In this document: piece by piece, positions 41,435 to 50,954 of the stretch
How the letters are laid out: each line of letters begins with the position of its first letter
How positions within the stretch are numbered: the stretch's first letter is position 1
NCBI RefSeq assembly: GCF_000826065.2
Contig: NZ_LN623541.1
Span: 200,926-264,925, forward strand
DNA length: 64,000 nucleotides
Reading direction: 5' to 3'
DNA from: Tessaracoccus massiliensis
GTDB lineage: Bacteria; Actinomycetota; Actinomycetes; Propionibacteriales; Propionibacteriaceae
Made by a program: the position numbers and the translations under genes
Notes under the pieces: generated by a model
The model's database searches: none
What the model saw: only the letters and a program-made list of their open reading frames with translations
What the model was told of the DNA's origin: nothing

Positions 41435-42426
41435 CCGCCGTCGCGTTCCACCCCGACACCAAGGCCCGACGCAGCCTCTCCCCCGGCGCTCGCCTCTGGC
41501 TGGCGCTGGCGGTGTGTGCCCTGGCCGCCGTCGCGTTTCTCACCCTCAACGCCGCAGGCGCCCTCGAATTCATCATCCCCTTCCGTGGCCGCAAACTCGC
41601 TGCGATGGCGCTGGTGGGCTGGGCCACGGGAGTGGCGACGGTGGCGTTCCAGACGGTGACCAACAACCGGCTGCTCACCCCGTCGATCCTGGGTCTCGAC
41701 GCGCTGTACGCGTTCATCCAGACCGGGCTGATCTTCCTGCTGGGCGTCAGCTTCGTCTCCACCATCGGCCCCTACGCCATGTTCGCCATCATCGTGGCCA
41801 TCATGCTCGCCGCGGCCATGGCGCTCACGGGCCTGCTGTTCGGGAAGAAGGGCCGCTCGGTCTATCTCGTGGTGCTGGCGGGCTTGGTGCTGGGCTCGAT
41901 CCTGCGCTCGTTCTCGTCGCTGATCAGCCGCGTGCTCGACCCGACGAGCTACCTGGTGCTGCAAGGCAACCTCTTCGCCTCGTTCAACGCCGTCAACCCG
42001 GAACTCATCGGCATCGGCGGCGCCGTCGTCGCGGTGTGCAGTTGGTGGCTGTGGCGCCAGCGCAACACGCTCGACGTGCTGACGCTGGGCCGGGAGACGG
42101 CCGTGTCGCTGGGCGTCCCCTACCACCGCATCGTGCGTTCAGTGCTGCTCGTGGCGACCCTGCTGGTGTCGGTCTCGACGGCGCTGGTGGGACCCATCAC
42201 GTTCCTCGGGCTCATCGTGGCGGCGGTCGCCTACCAGATCGCCGGGACGGGAAAACACGCCTACATCATGCCGATGGCCGGGCTCCTCGGAGTGGCGGTC
42301 ATCGTGGCTGGGCAGGCCATCCTGGAGCAGGTGTTCGGGCTGGGCACGGTGCTGTCCGTCATCATTGAATTCGCCGGAGGCATCGCGTTCATCTGGCTCG
42401 TCATCAGGAAGGCTGCACGCTCATGA
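41431..42426 (+). CDS. FecCD-family siderophore permease 2
   Basis: A 331-residue FecCD permease. Typical stretches are FRGRKLAAMALVGWATGVAT, VTNNRLLTPSILGLDALYAF, AVSLGVPYHRIVRSVLLVAT and VGPITFLGLIVAAVAYQIAG. The ATG overlaps the previous stop. Like the YclNO pair, the two permeases differ and make a heterodimer. Confidence 0.92.
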   Translation: MTAVAFHPDTKARRSLSPGARLWLALAVCALAAVAFLTLNAAGALEFIIPFRGRKLAAMALVGWATGVATVAFQTVTNNRLLTPSILGLDALYAFIQTGLIFLLGVSFVSTIGPYAMFAIIVAIMLAAAMALTGLLFGKKGRSVYLVVLAGLVLGSILRSFSSLISRVLDPTSYLVLQGNLFASFNAVNPELIGIGGAVVAVCSWWLWRQRNTLDVLTLGRETAVSLGVPYHRIVRSVLLVATLLVSVSTALVGPITFLGLIVAAVAYQIAGTGKHAYIMPMAGLLGVAVIVAGQAILEQVFGLGTVLSVIIEFAGGIAFIWLVIRKAARS

Positions 42427-43289
42427 TCCAGGTCAAGGACGTCACCAAGCGCTACGGCAAGTCCGTCGTCGTCGACGACGTGACGGTCTCGCTGCCCACC
42501 GGCGGCCTCACCGCCATCGTGGGCGCCAACGGAGCGGGCAAGTCCACCCTGCTGTCGATGATTGCGCGTCTGCTGGGCGCCGACGCGGGCGAGATCAGCG
42601 TCGGCAACCTCGACGTGGCGAACGCGGATTCCCGCGAGCTGGCCAAGCGGCTGGCCATCCTGCGGCAGAACAACGACGTGCAGTCGCGCCTCACCGTCAC
42701 CGATCTGGTGGGCTTCGGGCGCTACCCACACAGCGGCGGCCGCCACACGCAGGCCGACCGTGAGGCGATCGATCAGGCCATCGGCTGGATGGGCCTCGAC
42801 GACCTGCGGGACCGCTTCCTCGACGAGATGAGCGGCGGCCAGCGGCAGCGCGCCTTCGTCGCCATGGTGCTGGCGCAGGACACCGAGTACCTGCTGCTCG
42901 ACGAGCCGCTCAACAACCTGGACGTCTCGCACGCTCACGGGATGCTGCAGACGCTACGCCGTGCCGCCGATGAGTTGGGCAAGACCGTCGTCATCGTGGT
43001 GCACGACATCAACTACGCCAGCTGCTGGGCGGACCAGATCGTCGCCATGAAGCACGGCCGGATCCACGCCGTCGGGTCACCGAACGAGATCGTGCGGCCT
43101 GCGCTGCTGCACGAGGTCTTCGACCTGGACATCGAGGTCACCGAGTTCCGCGGCCGCCCCATCGCGCACTTCTACCTGCCGGTGCCCACGTGCGGCAACT
43201 GCAACTCGTCGCAGCGCGACCACTGCTGCCTGGACCGGCAGGTCACCGGCCCTGTGCCGGTGACCCTGGGACAACTCAACGCCGGCTGA
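42423..43289 (+). CDS. Siderophore ABC transporter ATPase with Cys-rich tail
   Basis: A 288-residue ABC ATPase. Walker A is IVGANGAGKSTLLSMIARLL, the Q-loop is ILRQNNDVQSRLTVTDLV, the signature is EMSGGQRQRAFVAMVLAQD, Walker B is LLLDEPLNNLDVSHAHGM and the switch His is in VVHDINYA. The usual FepC/YclP length is about 250; the extra 30 residues carry CGNCNSSQRDHCCLD, a cluster of four cysteines that could bind iron-sulfur or zinc. ATGA overlaps the permease stop. Confidence 0.92.
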   Translation: MIQVKDVTKRYGKSVVVDDVTVSLPTGGLTAIVGANGAGKSTLLSMIARLLGADAGEISVGNLDVANADSRELAKRLAILRQNNDVQSRLTVTDLVGFGRYPHSGGRHTQADREAIDQAIGWMGLDDLRDRFLDEMSGGQRQRAFVAMVLAQDTEYLLLDEPLNNLDVSHAHGMLQTLRRAADELGKTVVIVVHDINYASCWADQIVAMKHGRIHAVGSPNEIVRPALLHEVFDLDIEVTEFRGRPIAHFYLPVPTCGNCNSSQRDHCCLDRQVTGPVPVTLGQLNAG

Positions 43290-43323
43290 GAAATACGCAC
43301 AGGGGTCCAGGCCATCCTGGTCC

Positions 43324-43363
43324 GTGAGCGTCGCGCCCGCGAGACGATGAAGGGCCCCCGCAG
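43324..43363 (+). repeat. Dispersed repeat, copy 1
   Basis: GTGAGCGTCGCGCCCGCGAG then ACGATGAAGGGCCCCCGCAG. A close inverted copy lies at 57716-57751 and a diverged one at 57199-57281. It sits in the gap between the ABC operon and the convergent aminopeptidase gene. It may be a palindromic dispersed repeat of this genome. Confidence 0.5.
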
Positions 43364-43427
43364 CCGATCTGACACCCCAACCGCCGAGGCGAAGGCCACA
43401 GTCACGCTGCGGGCGCTGCAACTGCTG

Positions 43428-44690
43428 TCAGCCGGCCAGGTACGCCCCGAGTGCGCGGGCCAGGAGCCAGGCGTCCTCCACCCCACACATCTCCCGGGCG
43501 GAGTGCATGCTCAGCAGCCCGATGCCCACGTCGACGGTGGTGATTCCCAGACGGGTGGCGGTGATGGGGCCGATGGTGGAGCCGCAGGGCATGGCGTTGT
43601 TCGAGACGAACGGCTGCGTGGGCACCTCCGCCTTCGCGCACGCCTCCAGCCAGATGGCCGCACCTGTCGCATCGGTGGCGTAGCGCTGGTTGGCGTTGAG
43701 CTTCAGCAGCGGGCCACGGTTGGCCTGCGGGTGGTTCATCGGGTCGTGGAAGTTGACGTAGTTGGGGTGCACCAGGTGACCCGAATCCGCCGAGATGCAG
43801 GAGGAGCGGGCGAACATGGCGCGCGTCGCGTCGAGGTTCAGGCCGGACCCGGCGGCGATCCGTTCCAGCACGTCCTGCAGGATGGGGCCGCCGGCGCCGG
43901 TGGTGGTGGCCGATCCCACTTCCTCATGGTCGAACGCCACCAGGATGGCGACATCCGAGCCCACCTCCAGCGACTCCATGGCGGTGAGGCCGGCGTGCGT
44001 CGACGACAGGTTGTCGAGACGCGCCGAGGCGAAGAACTCACCCTCGGCGCCGATCACGGCGGGGCGCTGGGTATCGAACAGGTACAGATCGTGGAAGGCG
44101 ACGTCCTCCGCCGCGATGCCGGCCTCCTCCGCCAGGTGCGTGAGGACGGGGCGCCTCAGGTCGACTGCAACCACAGGCTGCATGTGCTGCTGCCTGTCCA
44201 GTTTCAGCGCCTCGTTGGCCCCACGGTCGAGGTGGATGGCCAACTGCGGGATGCGCGCGATCGCGCCGCTGCGCACCAGGTGGCTGCGGCCGTCGCGGGT
44301 GACGATGCGCCCGGCGATGCCGAGGTCCCGGTCCAGCCAGGAGTTGAGCAGCGGCCCGCCGTAGACCTCCACGCCCACCTGCACCCAGCCCGCACTGCGG
44401 ATCAGGTCACCCGGCTTGAGCTTGAACGACGGCGAATCCGTGTGGGTGCCGACGATGCGGAACGCCGCGTCCTCACCCAACTTCTCGGGGGCCGTCCAGG
44501 CCACCACTGCGCCCTCGCGCTGCACGAACCGCTTGCCGGAGACCCCGCTGAACGGGCGGCGGGGGTCCAGTTCCTCGAAGCCGGCCGCACGCAGCCGGGC
44601 GGCCAGTGCGTCAGCCGCGTGGTAGCTGGTGGGTGAGGCGACGACGAAATCTGCGAGATCTGTGATGTGTTCCTGGGCGGTGTTGAGCAT
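43428..44690 (-). CDS. M18 family aminopeptidase
   Basis: A 420-residue zinc aminopeptidase of the M18 (aspartyl aminopeptidase) family. Metal and catalytic motifs are IVGTHTDSPSFKLKP near residue 80, SARLDNLSSTHAGLTAM, AFDHEEVGSATTTGAGG and the C-terminal GLLSMHSAREMCGVED. It removes N-terminal amino acids, usually acidic ones, from peptides in the cytoplasm. Its start may be ATG 44690 or ATG 44702; no clear ribosome site decides. Confidence 0.92.
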   Translation of the reverse strand: MLNTAQEHITDLADFVVASPTSYHAADALAARLRAAGFEELDPRRPFSGVSGKRFVQREGAVVAWTAPEKLGEDAAFRIVGTHTDSPSFKLKPGDLIRSAGWVQVGVEVYGGPLLNSWLDRDLGIAGRIVTRDGRSHLVRSGAIARIPQLAIHLDRGANEALKLDRQQHMQPVVAVDLRRPVLTHLAEEAGIAAEDVAFHDLYLFDTQRPAVIGAEGEFFASARLDNLSSTHAGLTAMESLEVGSDVAILVAFDHEEVGSATTTGAGGPILQDVLERIAAGSGLNLDATRAMFARSSCISADSGHLVHPNYVNFHDPMNHPQANRGPLLKLNANQRYATDATGAAIWLEACAKAEVPTQPFVSNNAMPCGSTIGPITATRLGITTVDVGIGLLSMHSAREMCGVEDAWLLARALGAYLAG

Positions 44691-44715
44691 GGGGACCAAC
44701 ATAGCTGCAGGCTGC

Positions 44716-46236
44716 TCAGCCCGCGTCGGTGCGGCGGGGTAGCTGGCGCACCTCCGGCTCGGGGAACGCCGCATCGGGGGTGAGCGCCTCCCGCTCCAAC
44801 TGGCGCAGTTCGTCGTACTCGATCATCTCCGGCACCGTGACCTGCTTGGTGGTGGCGTCGACGCCGCTGAGCTCGGCGAGTTCCTCCGAGCTCACCTCGT
44901 ACTCGCGGAACTTGCGCGCTGTGACCATCACGCGGCTCTCCAACGAACTGACGGCCTTGTTGTAGTTCGTCACGGCGCTGCCGAGCGAACGACCCAGCTT
45001 GTCGAAGTGCTGGCCCAGGGTGGCGAGACGCTCGTAGAGTTCCCGGCCCAGCTTGGAGATCTCGCCTGCGGTCTCCGCCAGCGCAACCTGCTTCCAGCCG
45101 TTGGCGACGATCTGCAACTGCGGGATGAGCAGCCCGGGCGAGGCGAGGACGACGTGCTTGCGGGTGGCGTACTCGTGCAGATCCGGCATCTGTTCCATCG
45201 CCAGGCGGTAGAACTCGTCCGACGGCAGGTACAGCACCACGAACTCCGGGGAGCCCAGATCAAGCTGCCAGTAGTTCTTGCCGGAGAGCTGGTCGATGTG
45301 GGTGCGCACGTGCTTGGCGAACGTGGCGAAGTGCGTCTTCTGCAACGCCTCGTCTTCAGTGTTGTAGGCCTCGAGCACGGCGGCGAGCGGCACCTTCGCG
45401 TCGACGAAGATCACCTTCCCAGCGGGCAGGTTGACCCGCAGATCCGGACGGAACAGGCCATCCTCCGAGGTGTAGGTGTGCTGGGTGTCGAAGTCACAGC
45501 GCTCCGTGAGGCCGGAGATCTCGACGATGCGCTTGAGGCTGCGCTCCCCCCACGCTCCCCGCACCTGCGGGGTGCGCAGCGCGTTGCTGAGGCTGAGGGT
45601 CTCGCGGCGGATGGCCTCCCCGGACTGGCGCACGCTGTTGACCTGCTCAGACAGCTCCGCGGCCATCCGCACCCTGTCCTTCTCCACGAGCTGCAGCTTC
45701 TCCTGCATCTGCCGCAGCCCGTCCGCCAGCGGCGCGACGAGCTGCTCGGTGGCCTGCATCCGCTGCTGGGCCACCTCATCCGCTGCCCTGCCCTGCTTCT
45801 CCAACGACTCCGAGCTCATCACCTTGAACTGGTTGAGCAGCACCTCACGGTCTGCTGCCTGCTCGGCGGCCTTCTGCACCGCAGCATCGCGCTCCGCGGC
45901 GGTGGCGGCCACGAGGGCCTGCACCTTGGCCGTCTCCCCCTGGGCCTCCGCCACCATGCGCTGCGCGTCAGCGGCGACGGCACGGAGCTCGGCCTTGTCC
46001 GCCAGCACCTGGGCGATCTCCGCCTTGGCCATGGCCGCCTCCTCGCGGGCCCGGCTGGCGTCCGCGCGGGCCTGCGCCGAATCGTCGCGCGCCTGCATCA
46101 GCTGACGACGCTCCTGCTCCCGTGCTGCGGCGTCGTCCTCCCCCGCGGCGGCGGTGCTGCGGCGGCCGTAGAGGTAGCCGCCCACCGCCCCGAGGATGAG
46201 GGCGAGAAGGGCCAGGAGAACTGCGAGTGCTTCCAT
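44716..46236 (-). CDS. rmuC: DNA recombination protein RmuC
   Basis: A 506-residue protein with one N-terminal membrane segment (LLALLALILGAVGGYLYGRR), a long coiled coil (about 35-210) and the RmuC nuclease-like domain: RGAWGERSLKRIVEISGLTE, DLRVNLPAGKVIFVDAKVPL, GSPEFVVLYLPSDEFY and VLASPGLLIPQLQIVANGWK. RmuC limits inverted-repeat recombination and has recently been tied to restriction of mobile DNA. It ends 25 bases before the aminopeptidase start in the same direction. Confidence 0.92.
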   Translation of the reverse strand: MEALAVLLALLALILGAVGGYLYGRRSTAAAGEDDAAAREQERRQLMQARDDSAQARADASRAREEAAMAKAEIAQVLADKAELRAVAADAQRMVAEAQGETAKVQALVAATAAERDAAVQKAAEQAADREVLLNQFKVMSSESLEKQGRAADEVAQQRMQATEQLVAPLADGLRQMQEKLQLVEKDRVRMAAELSEQVNSVRQSGEAIRRETLSLSNALRTPQVRGAWGERSLKRIVEISGLTERCDFDTQHTYTSEDGLFRPDLRVNLPAGKVIFVDAKVPLAAVLEAYNTEDEALQKTHFATFAKHVRTHIDQLSGKNYWQLDLGSPEFVVLYLPSDEFYRLAMEQMPDLHEYATRKHVVLASPGLLIPQLQIVANGWKQVALAETAGEISKLGRELYERLATLGQHFDKLGRSLGSAVTNYNKAVSSLESRVMVTARKFREYEVSSEELAELSGVDATTKQVTVPEMIEYDELRQLEREALTPDAAFPEPEVRQLPRRTDAG

Positions 46237-46287
46237 GTGTTCCAGCTAATCAGGGGGCTCAGACAATTTCGGTGTCCCACTCCGCAG

Positions 46288-47775
46288 TCACTGGAACACC
46301 TCCACCTCGGAGCCGTGCTCCACCACCCAGATGCCGTCGATGTTGCGGAGGCGCCCGCCCGGCAGCCGCAACGCCCAGTCTTCCGCTTGATCCCCGGTGG
46401 CGCACGCCACGCGGATCTCCCCGAGGCCGACAGGATCACTGGAGCTGTAGCTGCACAGGTTGCCATGGGCATCGGCAGCGACGTGGTCGCCCGTTCCCCA
46501 GGCGGACTCTCCCGTGTCGGCGTTCAGATCGATGTTGGATTCTCCGGTGGCCGGATCGATGCTGCGCAGCGTCTCGCCGTCCCAGCCGAACAGGTGCCCG
46601 CCCGCGCTGAAGAGGTGCGTGATGCCGCCGGCAGGCACGCTCCAGAACTCGGTGCCGTCCTGCGTGGAACTGCCGCGCAGCACAGGGGCGCCGTCGGCCG
46701 GGTGGTGCACCGTGGCCACCACCTGACCGGCTTCCGCGACGGCGACCACCTCTCCCGGATAGAGGCTCTGGCCAGCCGGGCCGATGATGGCGGTGAGCTC
46801 GCCGTCGGCCTCCACCCGGACCGTCTCCGTCTCCCAGCCCCGGACCGGACGCACCTCGGGGGTGGCCGGAGCCACGCGGAGGCCGTACTGTGGCCGGTCC
46901 CCGACGTACCACCAGCGCCCCCGTTGCCAGCAGTCCAGGTGCGGTGCGTCCAGCGTGGCCGCCGCCCCCTCGTCGAGGGGAAGGCTCCAGAGCTTTTCGC
47001 CGAGTTCCCCCGCCTGGTAGGCGTCGACGCTGGACTCGCCGATGTCGAGGAGGAGGTCCCCGCAGAGCGCCGGCCTGCCGGTGATGGTCCCGCGGGACAG
47101 CTCGTCGCCCGTCAGTGCGACGCGGCTGACGGCCTCCCCGTCCGGGGCCACCTGCACCACCGCACCGGATCCCGGCGAACTCGCGAACCGGCCCTCCGCC
47201 GGCGCGTCCCAGTTGACCGTCCCCTCAGAGAGGTTCAGGTAGCTCAGCCGGCCTCCCACCAGCACCAGCGCCGTGCTCTGGGAGACCCGCGCGACGATGG
47301 GGTCCTCGCCCGCCAGCACCACCGTCCGCGACAGATCCGGCACCGCCGGCGGGACCTCCGGCCACACGGGCGCGGCGGTCTCAAAACCTGCGTCGCCATG
47401 GGGCGGTTCGAGGTCCTCATTCAACCCCGATGGCGGGGGTTGCAGGATCAGCGTCGGCGAGGGCGGGGCAGGTTCAGGGGAGCGGGAGTAGACGAGCCAG
47501 CCCGCGCCCAGGAGCACGACCCCGGCCAGCACCGCGGCGAACAGCACCCCGGGTTGCCACCGTCGGCCCGGCTCAGGCGCCGCCTCATCTCCGTCGGCCT
47601 GCTCATCGGGCTCGGGCGCCACGGAGCTCTGCAGTACGTATCCCGTGGGTGTGGGCATCCCCTCGTCCGCGGTGCTGCCGGGTACGGTCGCCCTCTGCGG
47701 CCCCGGCTCGGCGCCTGGCCGCTGGAATGGAGAGTCGTCGCGCGGTGCGCCGGCGGGAGACGGGGTCGACGACAT
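46288..47775 (-). CDS. Single-pass membrane protein with beta-propeller-like ectodomain
   Basis: A 495-residue protein. A Pro/Gly/acidic cytoplasmic tail (about 70) is followed by one membrane segment (GVLFAAVLAGVVLLGAGWLV), a Pro-rich linker, then an extracellular domain with repeating strands of PQQ/quinoprotein-like type (GGRLSYLNLSEGTVNWDAPA, GGHLFGWDGETLRSIDPATG). Three or more cysteines may pair. It is divergent from ilvA by 41 bases. Role unknown; such proteins often sense or bind cell-envelope components. Confidence 0.72.
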   Translation of the reverse strand: MSSTPSPAGAPRDDSPFQRPGAEPGPQRATVPGSTADEGMPTPTGYVLQSSVAPEPDEQADGDEAAPEPGRRWQPGVLFAAVLAGVVLLGAGWLVYSRSPEPAPPSPTLILQPPPSGLNEDLEPPHGDAGFETAAPVWPEVPPAVPDLSRTVVLAGEDPIVARVSQSTALVLVGGRLSYLNLSEGTVNWDAPAEGRFASSPGSGAVVQVAPDGEAVSRVALTGDELSRGTITGRPALCGDLLLDIGESSVDAYQAGELGEKLWSLPLDEGAAATLDAPHLDCWQRGRWWYVGDRPQYGLRVAPATPEVRPVRGWETETVRVEADGELTAIIGPAGQSLYPGEVVAVAEAGQVVATVHHPADGAPVLRGSSTQDGTEFWSVPAGGITHLFSAGGHLFGWDGETLRSIDPATGESNIDLNADTGESAWGTGDHVAADAHGNLCSYSSSDPVGLGEIRVACATGDQAEDWALRLPGGRLRNIDGIWVVEHGSEVEVFQ

Positions 47776-47816
47776 GCAGCCATCCTGCCAGTCACGGGGC
47801 TCCTACAATGGGGCGG

Positions 47817-49082
47817 GTGAGCACCTTGGCCGACCTTGCCGAATCCATTCCCGACGCCGTCGAGCGCCTCGCCGGGGTCGCGGTGCCGACGCCGGTGCAG
47901 CTCAACCAACGGCTGACCGCCGCCACGGGTTCGGAGATCTGGCTCAAGCGCGAAGACCTCCAGCCGGTGCGCTCCTACAAGCTGCGCGGGGCCTACAACC
48001 TCATGAGCCAGCTCAACGACGAGGAGAAGAAGGCCGGCGTGGTGTGCGCCTCGGCCGGCAACCACGGCCAGGGGGTCGCCTACTCCGCAGCCGCGCTGGG
48101 CATCCACGCCACCGTCGTGGTCCCCCACCCCACACCGCGGCAGAAGCGCGACCGCATCCAGAAGATCGGCGGCCAATTCGTCGACCTCGTCCTCCACGGC
48201 GCCACCTACGACGAGGCCTCGGACGAGGCGGTCCGCCTGGCGGGCGAAGGCATGGTGCTCGTCCCCGCCTTCAACGACCCCCGCACGGCGGCCGGGCAGG
48301 CCACGCTCATCGTCGAGGCCTTCGACCAGCTCGGTTTCGTGCCCGACGTCGTGGTGCTGCCCGTCGGCGGCGGCGGCCTGATGGCCGGTTGCGCCGCGTG
48401 GCTGCGGGCCGTACACCCCGAGGTGCGGATCATCGGCGTCGAACCCGAGGGGGCGCCCTGCATGGCCGCCGCCATCTCCGCCGGTCGCCCGGTGACGCTC
48501 ACCTCCATCGACACGTTCGTCGACGGCGCCGCCGTCCGCAGAGCGGGCGAGTTCACGTTCCAGGCCATCCGGGAGGCGCACCTCGAACTGGCCCGCGTGC
48601 CCGAGGGCCAGATCTGCACCGAGATGCTGGACATGTACCAGACCGACGGCATCATCGCCGAGCCCGCCGGCGCCCTCGCGACGGCCGCCCTCCCGACCGG
48701 CGGCGTGGGGCAGCGGGTGCAGATCCCCACGGGGTCGCGGGTGCTCGTGGTGGTCAGCGGCGGCAACAACGACGTGTCGCGCTACGCCGACGTCGTGGAG
48801 CGCTCACTGATCCATGAAGGCCGCAAGCGCTACTTCATGGTGGAGTTCCCGCAGCAGCCGGGCGCGCTGCGGATGTTCCTCGATTCAGTGCTGGGCCCCG
48901 AGGACGACATCACCTATTTCGAGTACGTCAAGCGCACCAACAAGGAGACCGGCCCGGCGTTGGTGGGCGTCGAGTTGGGGCACCCCGGGGATTACCGCTT
49001 CCTGCTGGAACGCATCGACGAGTGCGGCATGAAGGCCGAAGAGGTCGCCTACGACTCCCCGTACTTCACCTTCCTCGTCTGA
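47817..49082 (+). CDS. ilvA: Threonine ammonia-lyase (threonine dehydratase)
   Basis: A 421-residue PLP enzyme making 2-oxobutanoate for isoleucine synthesis, or used in threonine catabolism. The PLP lysine is in PVRSYKLRGAYNLMSQL near residue 58; the phosphate loop is VVLPVGGGGLMAGCAAW; SAGNHGQGVAYSAA binds substrate. The C-terminal region (about 330-421, GRKRYFMVEFPQQPGALRMF) is a short ACT-like regulatory domain. GTG 47817 follows GGGGCGG; ATG 47808 lacks a ribosome site. Confidence 0.92.
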   Translation: MSTLADLAESIPDAVERLAGVAVPTPVQLNQRLTAATGSEIWLKREDLQPVRSYKLRGAYNLMSQLNDEEKKAGVVCASAGNHGQGVAYSAAALGIHATVVVPHPTPRQKRDRIQKIGGQFVDLVLHGATYDEASDEAVRLAGEGMVLVPAFNDPRTAAGQATLIVEAFDQLGFVPDVVVLPVGGGGLMAGCAAWLRAVHPEVRIIGVEPEGAPCMAAAISAGRPVTLTSIDTFVDGAAVRRAGEFTFQAIREAHLELARVPEGQICTEMLDMYQTDGIIAEPAGALATAALPTGGVGQRVQIPTGSRVLVVVSGGNNDVSRYADVVERSLIHEGRKRYFMVEFPQQPGALRMFLDSVLGPEDDITYFEYVKRTNKETGPALVGVELGHPGDYRFLLERIDECGMKAEEVAYDSPYFTFLV

Positions 49083-49140
49083 CGCTGGTTGAGCCGGCTG
49101 CGTCCGGGGAACGGACCGCAGGCGCGTCGAAACCGTCGAC

Positions 49141-50106
49141 TCAGTGCTTGACGGCGCGGCGGAGATCCTTGCGGAGCTCCGGCGGCAGCGCGAACTGCAG
49201 CGTCTCCTCCGTCAGGCGCTCCTCCACCGCCACCGGATAGCCCTTCGACTCCAGGAACTTCAGCACGCCCTGCACCAGATCATCAGGCACCGAGGCACCT
49301 GAGGTCACGCCCACGGACTCCACGCCGTCGAGCCATTCGGGCTGGATCTCGGTGTAGTTGTCGACGCGGTGCGCGGCCTTGGCGCCCGCCTCCAGAGCCA
49401 CCTCAACGAGGCGCACAGAGTTCGACGAGTTGGCCGAGCCCACCACGATCATCAGGTCGCAGTCCTTGCCGGCGATCTGCTTGACGGCGAGCTGCCGGTT
49501 CTGGGTGGCGTAGCAGATGTCGTCCGACGGCGGGTCCATCAGCAGCGGGAACTTCTGACGCAGCAGCCCCACCGTCTCCATGGTCTCGTCGACAGACAGC
49601 GTGGTCTGCGACAGCCAGGCGACCTCGGTGCCTTCGGGCACCTCCACCCCGGCCACGTCATCCGGGTGCTCCACCAGGATGGTCTGCTCGGGCGCGTGGC
49701 CGCGGGTACCGTCGACCTCTTCGTGGCCCTCGTGGCCGATCAGGAGGATGGTCTTGCCCTCGGACGCGAAGCGCTTGGCCTCGTGGTGCACCTTGGTGAC
49801 CAGCGGGCAGGTGGCGTCAATGGTCTTGAGGCCACGGTCAGCCGCCTCGGACTTCACCGCGGGCGAGACGCCGTGGGCGGAGAACACCACCGTCGAGCCC
49901 TCAGGCACCTCCTCGAGTTCCTCGACGAAGATCGCGCCGCGGGCCTGCAGGTCCTCGACCACATGCCGGTTGTGCACGATCTCCTTGCGCACGTACACGG
50001 GCGCGCCGTAGAGGTCCAGCGCCTTCTCGACGGTGATCACGGCGCGGTCGACTCCCGCGCAGTATCCACGGGGAGCGGCGACAACGACTCGTTTGGTGGC
50101 AGTCAT
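49141..50106 (-). CDS. ispH: 4-hydroxy-3-methylbut-2-enyl diphosphate reductase
   Basis: A 321-residue iron-sulfur enzyme, the last step of the MEP isoprenoid pathway. The three cluster cysteines are in [24 protein letters not shown] and the ICYATQNRQ region; [17 protein letters not shown] and [13 protein letters not shown] are typical. It is convergent with ilvA and divergent from 50196. Products feed the prenyl synthase at 53000. Confidence 0.95.
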   Translation of the reverse strand: MTATKRVVVAAPRGYCAGVDRAVITVEKALDLYGAPVYVRKEIVHNRHVVEDLQARGAIFVEELEEVPEGSTVVFSAHGVSPAVKSEAADRGLKTIDATCPLVTKVHHEAKRFASEGKTILLIGHEGHEEVDGTRGHAPEQTILVEHPDDVAGVEVPEGTEVAWLSQTTLSVDETMETVGLLRQKFPLLMDPPSDDICYATQNRQLAVKQIAGKDCDLMIVVGSANSSNSVRLVEVALEAGAKAAHRVDNYTEIQPEWLDGVESVGVTSGASVPDDLVQGVLKFLESKGYPVAVEERLTEETLQFALPPELRKDLRRAVKH

Positions 50107-50195
50107 GCCCTCAGTCTAGGTGCCCGCCCCGGGAGGCCCGAAAGCCCACGCTCCGCCCACGGAACTTTGTCGGTGCCTCCCGGTAGCCTTGAGCC

Positions 50196-50954
50196 ATGAA
50201 ATCACCGCAACTCCACGCCGTCGGCTTCGACTTCAAGGACATGGACGCGCTCATCAAGGCCGCGTTCGACGGTGGGGTCAGGGGCGTCAACACCGCACCG
50301 GGGTTCGCCCTCATCGGCGCCTACAGCGACCCCAGCGGCGCGCGCCTGGCGTTCCTGCAGCGCAAGGGGCAGGCGGCCAACGTGTCGGCCGGCCTGCGGT
50401 CCGAGACCACGTACCGGGCGCAGGTGATCCGCTTCACGGACGTCCTGGCCCGCGTCGCCCTCTACTCTCCCGGCGAGGACGGGAAGCTGATGACGCAGTT
50501 CCTGGCGATGGTCGACGATCCCATCGCCTACGAACAGCACGATCTCGGCCCCGGCGGCGGCTTCTCCATCATCCAGGCCCTGCAGGTGGGGGCGCTGGCG
50601 ATGGAGGTGGAGGTCTTCGAGGACGAGGCCGCGTTCACCGCGTCGGATTCGGCGCGGGTGGGGCCCATGCTGATGGAGCCCAAGTCGATGGCGTCGCCGG
50701 CCCTCATGGGCCTGCAGGCCGCTTCGCTCACCGTCGAGGAGGCCACACCGACGCTGCTGATGGGCGCGGTCGTCGAAAGCGTCGAGGTCCGCCGCAACGA
50801 GTTGAGTGAGGTCAACTTCCAGTATGTGAGGGCCTCCTCCACCGTGGACCTGACGATCGCCGTCCCGATGGAGCACCCCGTCGAGCCCGGCAACGTGATC
50901 CACGGCACGTTCTACGCCACGGTCAACGCCGGCACCTGGGACAACAACGCATGA
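50196..50954 (+). CDS. Hypothetical protein upstream of xseA
   Basis: A 252-residue soluble protein, MKSPQLHAVGFDFKDMDALI to NAGTWDNNA, with internal symmetry of alternating strands (GFALIGAYSDPSGARLAFL, PMLMEPKSMASPALMGLQA). No membrane segment, signal or catalytic motif is visible. It overlaps xseA by four bases (ATGA), so it is co-translated with exonuclease VII. Similar genes occur at this place in related actinobacteria by general experience, but I recognise no function. Confidence 0.75.
   Translation: MKSPQLHAVGFDFKDMDALIKAAFDGGVRGVNTAPGFALIGAYSDPSGARLAFLQRKGQAANVSAGLRSETTYRAQVIRFTDVLARVALYSPGEDGKLMTQFLAMVDDPIAYEQHDLGPGGGFSIIQALQVGALAMEVEVFEDEAAFTASDSARVGPMLMEPKSMASPALMGLQAASLTVEEATPTLLMGAVVESVEVRRNELSEVNFQYVRASSTVDLTIAVPMEHPVEPGNVIHGTFYATVNAGTWDNNA

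Noticed and set aside
45007-47820. 937-codon plus-strand frame over rmuC and the propeller protein
   Set aside because: Antisense shadow; both minus-strand genes show family motifs, while this frame is low complexity.
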